Of a stretch of 27,385 nt of DNA, positions 1 through 8,208 are shown in pieces; position 1 is the first letter of the stretch, and each line of letters starts with the position of its first letter. Made by a program: the position numbers and the translations under genes. The DNA comes from Streptomyces chattanoogensis (GTDB taxonomy: Bacteria > Actinomycetota > Actinomycetes > Streptomycetales > Streptomycetaceae): contig NZ_LGKG01000181.1 of NCBI RefSeq assembly GCF_001294335.1, positions 1 through 27,385 on the forward strand, given 5' to 3'. The notes below the pieces were generated by a model. It worked only from the letters and a program-made list of their open reading frames with translations. It was not told where the DNA came from and did no database searches.

Positions 1-91
1 CGCCCGGTTACATTCCGAACCCGGAAGCTAAGCCTTTCAGCGCCGATGGTACTGCAGGGGGGACCCTGTGGGAGAGTAGGACGCCGCCGAA
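1..91 (+). rRNA. rrf: 5S ribosomal RNA, 3' part
   Basis: The first ~91 bases read as the 3' three quarters of an actinobacterial 5S rRNA. The loop-A-proximal CGCCCGGTTACATTCCGAAC and the later GATGGTACTGCAGGGG and GGGAGAGTAGGACGCCGCCG blocks are all recognisable. Roughly 28 bases of the 5' end lie outside the window. This marks the end of an rRNA operon. The exact 3' end is uncertain by a few bases. Confidence 0.95.
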
Positions 92-100
92 CAATCTTTA

Positions 101-150
101 GAGAAAGCCCCGTGGGGAACCTGGTTCCCCACGGGGCTTTCTCGCGTTTT
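101..150 (+). terminator. rRNA operon terminator
   Basis: Bases 101-120 and 124-143 form a perfect 20-bp stem with a 3-base CTG loop, followed by GCGTTTT. It lies about 10 bases after the 5S rRNA and is a textbook intrinsic terminator that closes the rrn operon before the cardiolipin synthase gene. Confidence 0.95.
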
Positions 151-241
151 GTGGACCTGGGACCCGCGGCACGGCGCGGCCGGCGGGGCAGGTAAGGTCA
201 CATGGGTATCGTCGGCACATTTCCCCACAGGAGGCTTCCGC

Positions 242-850
242 GTGGAGGTCCAGGAGACGCGGGTACAGACGGATCGCGTCCTCACCATCCCCAACATTCT
301 GAGCATGGCGCGCCTCGTCGGCGTGCCGGTGTTCCTGTGGTTGATCCTGTGGCCGGAATTCGATGGCCCGAATGCCGACCCCTGGGCGTTGCTGGTGCTT
401 GCGCTGAGCGGTGTCAGTGACTACCTGGACGGGAAGCTTGCCCGGCGCTGGAACCAGATCAGCAGTCTTGGCCGGATCCTCGACCCCGCGGCCGACCGGC
501 TCTACATCCTCTCCACCCTCGTCGGACTGACCTGGCGCGAGATTCTGCCCGTCTGGCTCACCGCGGCGCTGCTGGCGCGGGAACTGATGCTGCTGATCGC
601 GGTCGGATTCCTGGGGCGTCACGGATATGGCCCTCCCCAGGTGAACTTCCTGGGCAAAGCGGCTACGTTCAACTTGATGTATGCCTTCCCGCTGCTGTTG
701 CTGAGCGGCGGAGACACCTGGCTTCACTCACTCGCCACTATTTTCGGTTGGGCGTTCGCGGGATGGGGTACGGCGCTCTATTGGTGGGCAGGGATCCTCT
801 ACGTGGTCCAGGTCCGCTGGCTCATCAAGGCGGACGCCACGGCCGACTGA
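242..850 (+). CDS. clsA: CDP-alcohol phosphatidyltransferase, eukaryote-type cardiolipin synthase
   Basis: This 202-aa integral membrane enzyme carries the complete CDP-alcohol phosphatidyltransferase signature D-x2-D-G-x2-A-R-x8-G-x3-D-x3-D, with D60, D63, G64, A67, R68, G77, D81 and D85. Several hydrophobic segments follow. The family transfers a phosphatidyl group from CDP-diacylglycerol to an alcohol, here probably phosphatidylglycerol, to make cardiolipin in the plasma membrane. The gene position matches S. coelicolor SCO1389, described as a eukaryote-like cardiolipin synthase. The mycobacterial ortholog at this locus is called pgsA2, so the acceptor is inferred from synteny. The GTG start at 242 is chosen because AGGAGG (229-234) lies 7 bases upstream; an in-frame extension to 149 would run into the rRNA terminator. 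It is the first gene after the rrn operon. Confidence 0.9.
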   Translation: MEVQETRVQTDRVLTIPNILSMARLVGVPVFLWLILWPEFDGPNADPWALLVLALSGVSDYLDGKLARRWNQISSLGRILDPAADRLYILSTLVGLTWREILPVWLTAALLARELMLLIAVGFLGRHGYGPPQVNFLGKAATFNLMYAFPLLLLSGGDTWLHSLATIFGWAFAGWGTALYWWAGILYVVQVRWLIKADATAD

Positions 851-972
851 GCTCTCCGATCCGGCAGATTGTGCCAAGGCCCGGCGCCCGTACGTGAGCA
901 CAGGAACAGTGGGCGATCTGGACAAGTGAAGTCGGCAAGACCGTTCGTCTCTTAGAGGAGGACGCTTCCGAC

Positions 973-3468
973 ATGAAGGCCGTTGTGATGGCCGGTGGTG
1001 AAGGCACCCGCCTTCGCCCCATGACGTCAAGTATGCCGAAGCCGCTGCTGCCTGTGGCCAATAGGCCGATCATGGAGCATGTGCTGCGGCTGCTGAAACG
1101 GCACGGTCTCACCGAGACCGTCGTGACCGTGCAATTCCTTGCCTCGCTCGTCAAGAACTATTTCGGCGACGGTGAAGAGCTCGGAATGGAGCTCACCTAC
1201 GCCAACGAGGAAAAGCCACTGGGCACCGCGGGCAGCGTGAAGAACGCGGAGGAAGCCCTCAAGGACGACGCCTTTCTGGTCATCTCGGGTGACGCCCTCA
1301 CGGACTTCGACCTCACCGATCTGATCCGCTTCCACAAGGAAAAGGGCGCCCTGGTCACCGTCTGCCTGACGCGGGTTCCGAATCCGCTGGAGTTCGGCAT
1401 CACCATCGTCGACGAAGGCGGCCGCGTCGAGCGTTTCCTGGAGAAGCCCACCTGGGGCCAGGTGTTCTCGGACACCGTCAACACCGGCATCTACGTGATG
1501 GAGCCGGAGGTCTTCGACTACTTTGAACCCGACGTTCCGGTGGACTGGTCCGGGGATGTCTTTCCGCAGCTCATGAAGGAAGGCAAGCCGATCTATGGCT
1601 ATGTCGCCGAGGGCTACTGGGAGGACGTCGGCACTCACGAGAGCTATGTGAAGGCCCAGGCCGATGTTCTCGAGGGCAAGGTCGACGTCGAAATCGACGG
1701 CTTCGAGATCTCGCCCGGGGTGTGGGTCGCGGAGGGCGCGGAAGTCCATCCCGACGCGGTGCTGCGCGGGCCGCTGTACATCGGCGACTACGCCAAGGTC
1801 GAGGCCGATGTGGAAATCCGTGAGCACACGGTCGTCGGCTCCAACGTCGTGGTGAAAAGCGGCGCGTTTCTGCACAGGGCCGTGGTGCACGACAACGTCT
1901 ATATCGGGCAGCACAGCAATCTCCGGGGCTGTGTGGTCGGCAAGAACACCGACATCATGCGGGCCGCCCGGATCGAGGACGGCGCGGTCATCGGCGATGA
2001 ATGCCTGATCGGCGAGGAGTCGATCGTCCAGGGGAATGTGCGGGTCTATCCCTTCAAGACGATCGAGGCGGGTGCGTTCGTCAACACATCGGTGATCTGG
2101 GAGTCCCGTGGCCAGGCGCATCTGTTCGGTGCGCGCGGGGTGTCCGGAATTCTCAATGTCGAGATCACTCCGGAGCTGGCGGTTCGGCTCGCCGGCGCGT
2201 ATGCCACCACGCTCAAGAAAGGCTCCACGGTCACCACCGCCCGCGACCATTCGCGTGGCGCGCGGGCGCTGAAGCGCGCGGTGATCTCCGCGCTGCAGGC
2301 CAGCGCCATCGACGTGAGAGACCTCGAGAACGTTCCGCTGCCGGTCGCCCGTCAGCAGACGGCCCGGGGGAGCGCCGGCGGCATCATGGTCCGTACGACA
2401 CCGGGGGTGCCGGACTCCGTCGACATCATGTTCTTCGACGAGCGCGGCGCGGATCTCTCGCAGGCGGGGCAGCGCAAGCTCGACCGGGTCTATGCCCGCC
2501 AGGAGTACCGACGCGCCTTTCCCGGCGAGATCGGCGATCTGCGGTTCCCGGCGAGCGTCTTCGACTCCTATACGGGGTCCGTGCTGCGAGCGGTGGACAC
2601 CACGGGTATCGCCGACTCCGGGCTGAAGGTCGTGGTGGACGCGTCCAACGGCAGTGCCGGGCTGGTGCTGCCGAGTCTGCTGGGACGGCTCGGTGTCGAC
2701 TCGCTGACGATCAATCCGGGGCTCGACGAGTCCCGGCCGACCGAGACGGCCGATGCCAGGCGCTCCGGGCTGGTCCGGCTCGGCGAGATCGTGGCATCGG
2801 CGCGGGCCGCCTTCGGGGTGCGCTTCGACCCCGTGGGCGAGCGGCTGTCCCTGGTGGACGAGCGCGGCCGGATCATCGAGGACGACCGTGCCCTGCTGGT
2901 GATGCTGGACCTGGTGGCGGCCGAGCGGCGCAGCGGGCGGGTGGCGCTGCCGGTGACCACGACGCGGATCGCCGAGCAGGTCGCGGCGTACCACGGGACA
3001 CAGGTCGAGTGGACGACCACCTCGCCCGACGATCTGACCCGGGTGGGCCGGACGGAGGGCACGGTCTTCGGCGGCGACGGGCTCGGCGGGTTCATCATTC
3101 CCGAGTTCAGCAGCGTCTTCGACGGTGCGGCGGCGTTCGTCCGGCTGATCGGCCTGGTGGCCCGTACGCAGCTCACGCTCAGCCAGATCGATGCGCGGAT
3201 CCCGCGGGCGCACGTCCTGCGCCGTGACCTTGCCACGCCGTGGGCGGTCAAGGGGCTGGTCATGCGGCATGTGGTCGAGGCGGCCGGGGACCGGGACGTG
3301 GACACCACCGACGGCGTACGGGTCGTGGAGGCCGACGGCCGCTGGGTGCTGGTGCTGCCCGACCCGGCCGAGGCGGTCACGCACCTGTGGGCGGAGGGGC
3401 CGGACGACGCCTCCGCTCAGCAGCTGCTGGACGAGTGGTCGGCGGTCGTGGACAGCGCCGGCCGCTGA
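973..3468 (+). CDS. NDP-sugar (mannose-1-phosphate) guanylyltransferase fused to phosphomannomutase-like domain
   Basis: This 831-aa two-part protein starts with a nucleotidyltransferase domain (about residues 1-235) bearing the G8-G-E-G-T-R-L-R-P16 nucleotide-binding signature and K23-P24. A left-handed beta-helix of hexapeptide repeats follows (about 245-370). The C-terminal half (about 380-830) has the layout of a phosphomannomutase/phosphoglucomutase, but its catalytic motifs are altered. The phosphoserine loop reads R474-T-T-P-G. The metal loop reads D619-P-V-G-E-R624 instead of DGDxDR. The sugar-binding loop reads G700-G-D-G-L-G-G instead of GGExSGH. The N-domain probably makes an NDP-sugar such as GDP-mannose for envelope glycans; the sugar is inferred from the SCO1388 synteny annotation. 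The C-domain is probably non-catalytic. AGAGGAGGA at 954-962 supports the ATG. A strong hairpin follows the stop. Confidence 0.88.
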   Translation: MKAVVMAGGEGTRLRPMTSSMPKPLLPVANRPIMEHVLRLLKRHGLTETVVTVQFLASLVKNYFGDGEELGMELTYANEEKPLGTAGSVKNAEEALKDDAFLVISGDALTDFDLTDLIRFHKEKGALVTVCLTRVPNPLEFGITIVDEGGRVERFLEKPTWGQVFSDTVNTGIYVMEPEVFDYFEPDVPVDWSGDVFPQLMKEGKPIYGYVAEGYWEDVGTHESYVKAQADVLEGKVDVEIDGFEISPGVWVAEGAEVHPDAVLRGPLYIGDYAKVEADVEIREHTVVGSNVVVKSGAFLHRAVVHDNVYIGQHSNLRGCVVGKNTDIMRAARIEDGAVIGDECLIGEESIVQGNVRVYPFKTIEAGAFVNTSVIWESRGQAHLFGARGVSGILNVEITPELAVRLAGAYATTLKKGSTVTTARDHSRGARALKRAVISALQASAIDVRDLENVPLPVARQQTARGSAGGIMVRTTPGVPDSVDIMFFDERGADLSQAGQRKLDRVYARQEYRRAFPGEIGDLRFPASVFDSYTGSVLRAVDTTGIADSGLKVVVDASNGSAGLVLPSLLGRLGVDSLTINPGLDESRPTETADARRSGLVRLGEIVASARAAFGVRFDPVGERLSLVDERGRIIEDDRALLVMLDLVAAERRSGRVALPVTTTRIAEQVAAYHGTQVEWTTTSPDDLTRVGRTEGTVFGGDGLGGFIIPEFSSVFDGAAAFVRLIGLVARTQLTLSQIDARIPRAHVLRRDLATPWAVKGLVMRHVVEAAGDRDVDTTDGVRVVEADGRWVLVLPDPAEAVTHLWAEGPDDASAQQLLDEWSAVVDSAGR

Positions 3469-3475
3469 GCCGGAT

Positions 3476-3511
3476 CCCACCGGCGTGCCCGCAATCGGGC
3501 ACGCCGGTGGG
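3476..3511 (+). terminator. Strong hairpin after the nucleotidyltransferase gene
   Basis: Bases 3476-3491 and 3496-3511 form a perfect 16-bp GC-rich stem with a CAAT loop, 7 bases after the stop codon. No T-run follows, so it may terminate, attenuate, or protect the upstream mRNA 3' end. Confidence 0.75.
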
Positions 3512-3544
3512 GCCATTGGGAGACTGTCAGTGCGACGTGCGACG

Positions 3545-4477
3545 ATGAGCGGCATGTCGCAGCAGCGCCCCGATCGGAGCACTCCCAGGAAGCCGGCCGC
3601 GCGTCCCGATGCGTCCATGTCGCTGCTGACCAACGTGATGGATCACAGCCTCGACGACGGGTATGCGGAGGCCGCCGCGCGCAAGGCCGCCGCCGGCACC
3701 CGTGGTCTGCCGCGCACCTTGCGGGCGAAGTTGGGCCTCGCGGCCGGACTCGTGCTGGCGGCGGTGGTCGTCACGGTGGGCGCCGCCCAGGCGCGGATAT
3801 CGGCACCGACGCTGGCCAAGGAACGCGAGGAGCTCATCCATCGCATCCAGAAGGGCACCAGCGAGGCGGACAAGCTGCAGAAGCGGGTGGACGCGACCCG
3901 GGACGCGGTCAGCAGGATGCAGCGGGAGGCGCTGAACCAGCATGGTGGCGACAAGGCCGAACTTCTGGCCCTGTTGTCCGGTTCGACCGAAGTGACCGGT
4001 CCTGGCGTGAAACTAGTGGTGGACGACGCCAAGGACGCACAGTCCAGCGGGGGAGGCCCGAGGGAGAGCAGTGGTTTCTCCGACACCGGGCGGGTACGGG
4101 ACAGGGACATGCAACGTGTCGTCAACGGCCTGTGGGAGTCCGGTGCGGAGGCCATCTCCGTCAATGGGCAGCGGCTTACGTCACTCTCGGCGATCAGGGC
4201 AGCGGGAGACGCCATACTGGTCGACAACAAGCCACTGGTTCCGCCTTATACGGTGCTGGCGGTGGGGGACGGGCAGCGGCTCAGCACCGCGTTCCAGGAC
4301 AGCGCCGACGGTCAGTATCTGCACGTACTGCATGAGAACTACGGCGTCGGCACCAGGATTTCCGCGGAGAGCGAGGTCACGCTGCCGCCCGCGCCCAGTT
4401 TGACCGTACGTACCGCAAAGCCGCAGGCCGGTGCCGCCAAGGCGGATGGCGCCGACACAGGGAAGGGCACATCGTGA
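3545..4477 (+). CDS. DUF881 family membrane protein (upstream copy)
   Basis: This 310-aa protein has a hydrophilic N-terminus, one membrane segment at about residues 63-83, a charged heptad-like coiled coil at about 90-133 and a DUF881 domain at about 150-290, recognisable by its GPGVKLVVDDA motif. It is predicted to be anchored with the DUF881 domain outside the membrane. Related proteins (YlxW/YlxX in Bacillus, Rv1823 in mycobacteria) sit beside the small basic protein gene; their biochemical function is not known to me. The start is ambiguous. ATG 3545 is reported, GTG 3530 has GGGAG 7 bases upstream, and ATG 3554 is also in frame. Its stop overlaps the next start by 4 bases (GTGA), which suggests translational coupling. 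Confidence 0.88.
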   Translation: MSGMSQQRPDRSTPRKPAARPDASMSLLTNVMDHSLDDGYAEAAARKAAAGTRGLPRTLRAKLGLAAGLVLAAVVVTVGAAQARISAPTLAKEREELIHRIQKGTSEADKLQKRVDATRDAVSRMQREALNQHGGDKAELLALLSGSTEVTGPGVKLVVDDAKDAQSSGGGPRESSGFSDTGRVRDRDMQRVVNGLWESGAEAISVNGQRLTSLSAIRAAGDAILVDNKPLVPPYTVLAVGDGQRLSTAFQDSADGQYLHVLHENYGVGTRISAESEVTLPPAPSLTVRTAKPQAGAAKADGADTGKGTS

Positions 4478-4806
4478 TCGCCGTACTGGGCCTCATCGTG
4501 GGAGTCGTGGTCGGGCTTGTGGTCCGACCCGTGGTGCCGACGGTGGTCGAGCCCTACTTGCCGATTGCTGTCGTCGCGGCGCTGGACGCCGTTTTCGGCG
4601 GTCTGCGCGCGATGCTGGACGGCATCTTCGACGACAAGGTCTTTGTCGTCTCCTTCCTGTCGAATGTGGTGGTCGCCGCGCTCATCGTCTTCCTCGGTGA
4701 CAAACTGGGCGTCGGCGCCCAACTCTCCACCGGTGTGGTCGTGGTGCTCGGTATCCGGATCTTCTCCAACGCTGCCGCGATCCGCCGGCACGTCTTCAGG
4801 GCGTGA
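4474..4806 (+). CDS. sbp: Small basic protein (DUF1290 / Sbp family)
   Basis: This 110-aa, mostly hydrophobic protein has about three to four membrane segments (roughly residues 1-20, 28-45, 65-82 and 84-100) and a short basic tail rich in Arg and His. It matches the DUF1290 small basic protein family in length and in its N-terminal pattern of a Gly/Val-rich helix followed by R-P. It lies between two DUF881 genes, overlapping the first by GTGA and the second by GTGA, so the three proteins are probably made in fixed proportion and may form one membrane complex. The same trio occurs in mycobacteria (Rv1823-1825). No enzymatic motif is visible and the function is unknown. Confidence 0.9.
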   Translation: MIAVLGLIVGVVVGLVVRPVVPTVVEPYLPIAVVAALDAVFGGLRAMLDGIFDDKVFVVSFLSNVVVAALIVFLGDKLGVGAQLSTGVVVVLGIRIFSNAAAIRRHVFRA

Positions 4807-5759
4807 GGCGGATGGCAACGGACGAGACCCCCGAGCCGGAGCAGAAGCCGGAGCCGCAGCAGGGCCGTGGCCCCGCCGACCGGCGGCCGATGCCTCCCGA
4901 GAGCCGGCCCGCGCCCGCGGCGGCGTCCGCTGAGGGAACGGATAGCCCCAAACCGGACGACACGCAGCAGAACGCCGGTAAACCGGCAGATGCCGGCGTC
5001 CCGGCCGCGGAGGCGGAAGATAAGGCGTCCGGTACGCCGCAGAACGGCCGGCAGCGGCTCGCTGCGAGCCTCTGGCCGCCGCGGCTGACCCGGGCTCAAC
5101 TGATCGTTGCTCTGCTCCTGTTCATTCTCGGCCTCGGCCTGGCGATTCAGGTACGTTCCACGAGTGACAGCAGCGCGCTGCGGGGTGCACGCCAGGAGGA
5201 TCTGGTGCGCATTCTGGATGAACTGGACAACCGCTCCCAGCGGCTGACGGAAGAACAGCGGCGCCTGGAAGGGCAGAAGACCGAGCTGGAGAACAGCTCG
5301 GACCAGGCCGAGGAGGCCCGTAAACAGACCGTGGAGAAGGAACAGCAGCTGGGCGTGCTGGCCGGGACCGTCGCGGCGCAAGGGCCCGGCATCACCCTGA
5401 CCATCGACGACGCCACGCACTCCGTCGAGGCGGACAAGCTGCTGGACACCGTCCAGGAGCTGCGGGCGGCCGGCGCCGAGGCCATCCAGGTCAATGACGT
5501 AAGGGTCGTCGCGAACACCTATCTCTCGGATGTCAGCGGCGGCGTGCAGATCGACGGGAAGCGGGTCGCCCAGCCCTACCGGTTCAAGGTCATCGGCAAG
5601 CCCGAGGACCTCGAACCGGCGCTGAACATCCCCGGAGGGGTCGTTCAGACTCTGGAAAAGGAGCAGGCCAAGGTGTCTGTGACCCGGCAAAGGAAGATCA
5701 TTGTGGATGCCTTGCGAGAGGCGAAGCGGCCTGACTACGCTCGGTTGTCTTCGCGGTGA
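4803..5759 (+). CDS. DUF881 family membrane protein (downstream copy)
   Basis: This 318-aa protein begins with a roughly 95-residue Pro/Glu/Ala-rich, probably disordered cytoplasmic segment. One membrane helix follows (about 98-118), then a Glu/Gln-rich coiled coil (about 125-180) and a DUF881 domain (about 190-305) with the motif GPGITLTIDDA. It is a paralog of the protein two genes upstream but has a much longer N-terminal tail. GTG 4803 overlaps the previous stop by 4 bases. ATG 4812 is an alternative with an AGGG about 10 bases upstream. It ends the trio; a 190-bp gap with no visible gene follows. Function unknown; the paired arrangement suggests hetero-oligomerisation with the other DUF881 protein, which is inference. 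Confidence 0.88.
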   Translation: MRRMATDETPEPEQKPEPQQGRGPADRRPMPPESRPAPAAASAEGTDSPKPDDTQQNAGKPADAGVPAAEAEDKASGTPQNGRQRLAASLWPPRLTRAQLIVALLLFILGLGLAIQVRSTSDSSALRGARQEDLVRILDELDNRSQRLTEEQRRLEGQKTELENSSDQAEEARKQTVEKEQQLGVLAGTVAAQGPGITLTIDDATHSVEADKLLDTVQELRAAGAEAIQVNDVRVVANTYLSDVSGGVQIDGKRVAQPYRFKVIGKPEDLEPALNIPGGVVQTLEKEQAKVSVTRQRKIIVDALREAKRPDYARLSSR

Positions 5760-5949
5760 GGCCTTCACGTATGGCGATGGCCCGGCGAGGGCATGAGGTA
5801 GCGGGGGGTCGGCGCACCGTGATTGTGGTGTGTGAGGGAAACTGTCTGGAGGCCACGGACGTTCACAGGATGTCCGGATCGGCCGGTGTGTGCATCGAGG
5901 GTTCGTCCTGCCCCACGGGCGGGTCTGTTTCGTTCAAGGGGAATCGCCC

Positions 5950-6726
5950 GTGAAGTTGTTTGCAAAGCTGTTCGGCAAGAGCGCACGCCAGGAGGGCGGC
6001 AGCGGCTCGGCGCGGCACCGCGCCGCGGGCCGGCCCGAGGAGGGCGGCGCAGGTGAGGACCGTCCGCTCTTCCGGGATGAGGTCAGCGGTCCGTCCGGGG
6101 GGCACGGCGCGGGTTCTGTTGACCCCTCCGGTGCCGGCCGCATAGGTTCCCAGGGACCATCGGCCTCATCCACGGGTGGAGGTTCGGCCTTGCCGGTTTG
6201 TACGAGGTGTGGGCACCGGAACGCCGAGGCGAGCCGGTTCTGCTCCAATTGCGGTGCGCCGCTGCGCCCGGGTGCCGTGGCCGAGCGCGCGTCCGAGACG
6301 ACGTCGACCATCTCCATCTCGGGGATCGAGGCGTATGACGCGGAGGCCACGGGCCAGACCCAGCTGCCGTCCCTGTCGCCCGAGGCCCAGGCGGCCGTCG
6401 ACGCCCTTCCGGCGGGTTCGGCGCTGCTGGTCGTCCGCCGGGGTCCGAACTCCGGCAGCCGCTTCCTGCTGGACGGCGAGCTGACGACGGCCGGCCGCCA
6501 CCCGCAGGGCGACATCTTCCTCGACGATGTGACGGTCTCGCGCCGCCATGTGGAATTCCGGCGCGGTCCGGAGGGCCGTTTCACGGTCGCCGACGTCGGC
6601 AGCCTGAACGGCACGTACGTCAACCGCGAGCGGATCGACTCGGTCGCGCTCTCCAACGGGGACGAGGTCCAGATCGGCAAGTTCCGGCTGGTCTTCTACG
6701 CAAGCCAGCTGGCCGCCGGTATCTGA
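5950..6726 (+). CDS. garA: GarA/OdhI-type FHA domain protein with N-terminal zinc ribbon
   Basis: This 258-aa cytoplasmic protein has three parts. A Ser/Gly-rich N-terminus leads to a zinc ribbon with C84-x2-C87-x10-C98-x2-C101. An E116-T-T-S119 segment then matches the kinase-phosphorylated site of mycobacterial GarA and corynebacterial OdhI. The C-terminal FHA domain (about 155-250) keeps the phosphothreonine-binding residues G182-R-H184, S197-R-R-H200 and N220-G-T222. In relatives the unphosphorylated FHA domain inhibits 2-oxoglutarate dehydrogenase and adjusts glutamate enzymes, and phosphorylation makes the protein bind itself and switch off. Similarity over the FHA half is very strong; the zinc ribbon is not part of GarA as I know it. 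GTG 5950 follows an AAGGGG site. A MerR gene starts 17 bases after the stop. Confidence 0.88.
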   Translation: MKLFAKLFGKSARQEGGSGSARHRAAGRPEEGGAGEDRPLFRDEVSGPSGGHGAGSVDPSGAGRIGSQGPSASSTGGGSALPVCTRCGHRNAEASRFCSNCGAPLRPGAVAERASETTSTISISGIEAYDAEATGQTQLPSLSPEAQAAVDALPAGSALLVVRRGPNSGSRFLLDGELTTAGRHPQGDIFLDDVTVSRRHVEFRRGPEGRFTVADVGSLNGTYVNRERIDSVALSNGDEVQIGKFRLVFYASQLAAGI

Positions 6727-6743
6727 CCGGCCGGGGAAGGCAT

Positions 6744-7493
6744 ATGCGCCAAGCACCGAAGGGCGGTGCCGGTTCCTCCGGCGCCGCCCCCTCGGACGGG
6801 AGACCGGTGAGCATCGGCACGGTGCTCACCCTGCTGCGCGAGGAATTCCCCGAGGTCACCATCTCCAAGATTCGCTTCCTGGAGGCCGAGGGGCTGGTGG
6901 AGCCGGAGCGCACGCCTTCCGGATACCGCAAATTCACCGCGGCCGACGTCGAGCGGCTGGCCGGCGTGCTGCGGATGCAGCGGGACCACTACCTTCCGCT
7001 GAAGGTCATCCGGGAGCATCTGGACGCCCTGGAGCGCGGTGAGCAGGTGCAGCTGCCCGCCCAGGCCACGGCGCCCCGCGACCTGGTCCCGGGGATGCGC
7101 GAGCCGGGCGAGGACCGCCCGGCGACCGCCCGGGTCGGCCGGGAGGAGCTGCTGGCGGCCGCCGGGGTGGACGAGGCGGCGCTGGCCGACTGGGAGTCGT
7201 ACGGGCTCGTCGTGCCGGGCGCCGACGGCAGCTACGACAGTGAGGCCGTCACGGTCGCGAAGCTCGTCGCCGAGCTGGGACGTTTTGGTCTCGAGCCGCG
7301 GCATCTGCGGGCCGTGAAGGCGGCCGCCGAGCGCGAGGCGGGCTTGGTGGAGCAGGTCGTGGCACCTCTTCGGCGGCACCGCAACCCGCAGACCAGGACG
7401 CATGCCGAGGCCACCGCCAGAGAGCTGGCCACCCTGTCCGTACGCCTCCATGCGGCACTGGTCCAGAGCGCGCTGCGGGTCCGGCTCCAGTGA
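6744..7493 (+). CDS. MerR-family transcriptional regulator (Rv1828-like)
   Basis: This 249-aa protein has a MerR winged helix-turn-helix at about residues 22-97, recognisable by the pattern IRFLEAEGLVEPxRTxxGYRxF. A larger C-terminal region of about 130 residues is rich in Leu, Ala and Arg. No Cys cluster typical of metal-sensing MerR proteins is seen. Its position after the FHA gene and before the bifunctional nuclease gene matches Rv1828 of mycobacteria, whose ligand is not established to my knowledge. ATG 6744 has GGGGAAGG a few bases upstream. The 17-bp gap after the FHA gene suggests one transcript, so the regulator may report on the same metabolic state. Confidence 0.9.
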   Translation: MRQAPKGGAGSSGAAPSDGRPVSIGTVLTLLREEFPEVTISKIRFLEAEGLVEPERTPSGYRKFTAADVERLAGVLRMQRDHYLPLKVIREHLDALERGEQVQLPAQATAPRDLVPGMREPGEDRPATARVGREELLAAAGVDEAALADWESYGLVVPGADGSYDSEAVTVAKLVAELGRFGLEPRHLRAVKAAAEREAGLVEQVVAPLRRHRNPQTRTHAEATARELATLSVRLHAALVQSALRVRLQ

Positions 7494-7534
7494 GCAAATA
7501 ACGGCCCGACTACCCAAACCTGCCGGGCACGTCC

Positions 7535-7540
7535 TAGGGT
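7535..7540 (+). promoter_or_regulatory. Possible -10 element of a leaderless transcript
   Basis: TAGGGT lies 6 bases before the GTG start at 7547, the spacing expected when transcription begins at the start codon. There is no purine-rich ribosome site upstream of that GTG. No good -35 hexamer is visible, so confidence is moderate. Confidence 0.5.
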
Positions 7541-7546
7541 TGCTGT

Positions 7547-8020
7547 GTGAACGAGCTCGATGTCGTGGGTGTCCGGGTGGAAATGCCTTCCAGCCAACCG
7601 ATCGTGCTCCTGCGGGAGGTGGGAGGCGATCGCTACTTGCCCATTTGGATCGGGCCAGGGGAGGCCACCGCCATCGCCTTCGCCCAGCAGGGCATGGTCC
7701 CTGCCAGGCCGCTGACGCATGACCTCTTCAAGGATGTGCTGGAAGCGGTGGGCCAGGAACTGACGCAGGTCCGGATCACGGATCTGCGCGAGGGAGTGTT
7801 CTACGCCGAACTGGTCTTTGCCAGCGGCGTCGAGGTCAGCGCGCGTCCGTCCGACGCCATAGCGCTGGCACTGCGCACCGGGACCCCGATCTACGGGACG
7901 GACGGTGTGCTGGACGACGCGGGCATCGCGATCCCGGACGAGCAGGAGGACGAGGTGGAGAAGTTCCGCGAGTTCCTCGACCAGATCTCGCCCGAGGACT
8001 TCGGCAGCAGCAACCAGTGA
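7547..8020 (+). CDS. Bifunctional nuclease family protein (DUF151)
   Basis: This 157-aa single-domain protein belongs to the BFN/DUF151 family. Recognisable segments are the start NELDVVGVRVEMPS, the LPIWIGPGEATAIA motif, the LTHDLFKDVL helix, and the acidic C-terminal half with RPSDAIALALR. Plant members have been reported to have RNase and DNase activity; the role in bacteria is uncertain. It sits between two MerR genes, as in mycobacteria (Rv1829). The GTG start lacks a Shine-Dalgarno sequence but is preceded by TAGGGT at 7535-7540, suggesting a leaderless mRNA and its own promoter. The end is acidic and polar with no membrane segment. Confidence 0.9.
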   Translation: MNELDVVGVRVEMPSSQPIVLLREVGGDRYLPIWIGPGEATAIAFAQQGMVPARPLTHDLFKDVLEAVGQELTQVRITDLREGVFYAELVFASGVEVSARPSDAIALALRTGTPIYGTDGVLDDAGIAIPDEQEDEVEKFREFLDQISPEDFGSSNQ

Positions 8021-8135
8021 CATCGGCCGGCGGAAGCGTCTGATTCCGGCCAAACTATTTAGCCATTCCCCGCGCGAGGTCACGAGAAACCACTCGTAGG
8101 GTGATTATCACTCGGCGTGGCGAGCGCGGCGATCG

Positions 8136-8164
8136 TTGACGCACCCCGAGTGACTGCATACCGT
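8136..8164 (+). promoter_or_regulatory. Housekeeping-type promoter of the second MerR gene
   Basis: TTGACG (8136-8141) and TACCGT (8159-8164) are separated by 17 bases and lie about 45 bases before the GTG at 8209. This fits a vegetative sigma factor promoter. The remainder of the 188-bp gap (8021-8208) holds no gene. Confidence 0.65.
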
Positions 8165-8208
8165 CGATAAGGCAGGTCCCGTCCGGGACGTGGAGGACGG
8201 AGGGCGGC

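Noticed and set aside
1027..3633. Long minus-strand open frame opposite the nucleotidyltransferase gene
   Set aside because: It is an antisense shadow produced by high GC third positions. The plus-strand protein has clear domains and a ribosome site.
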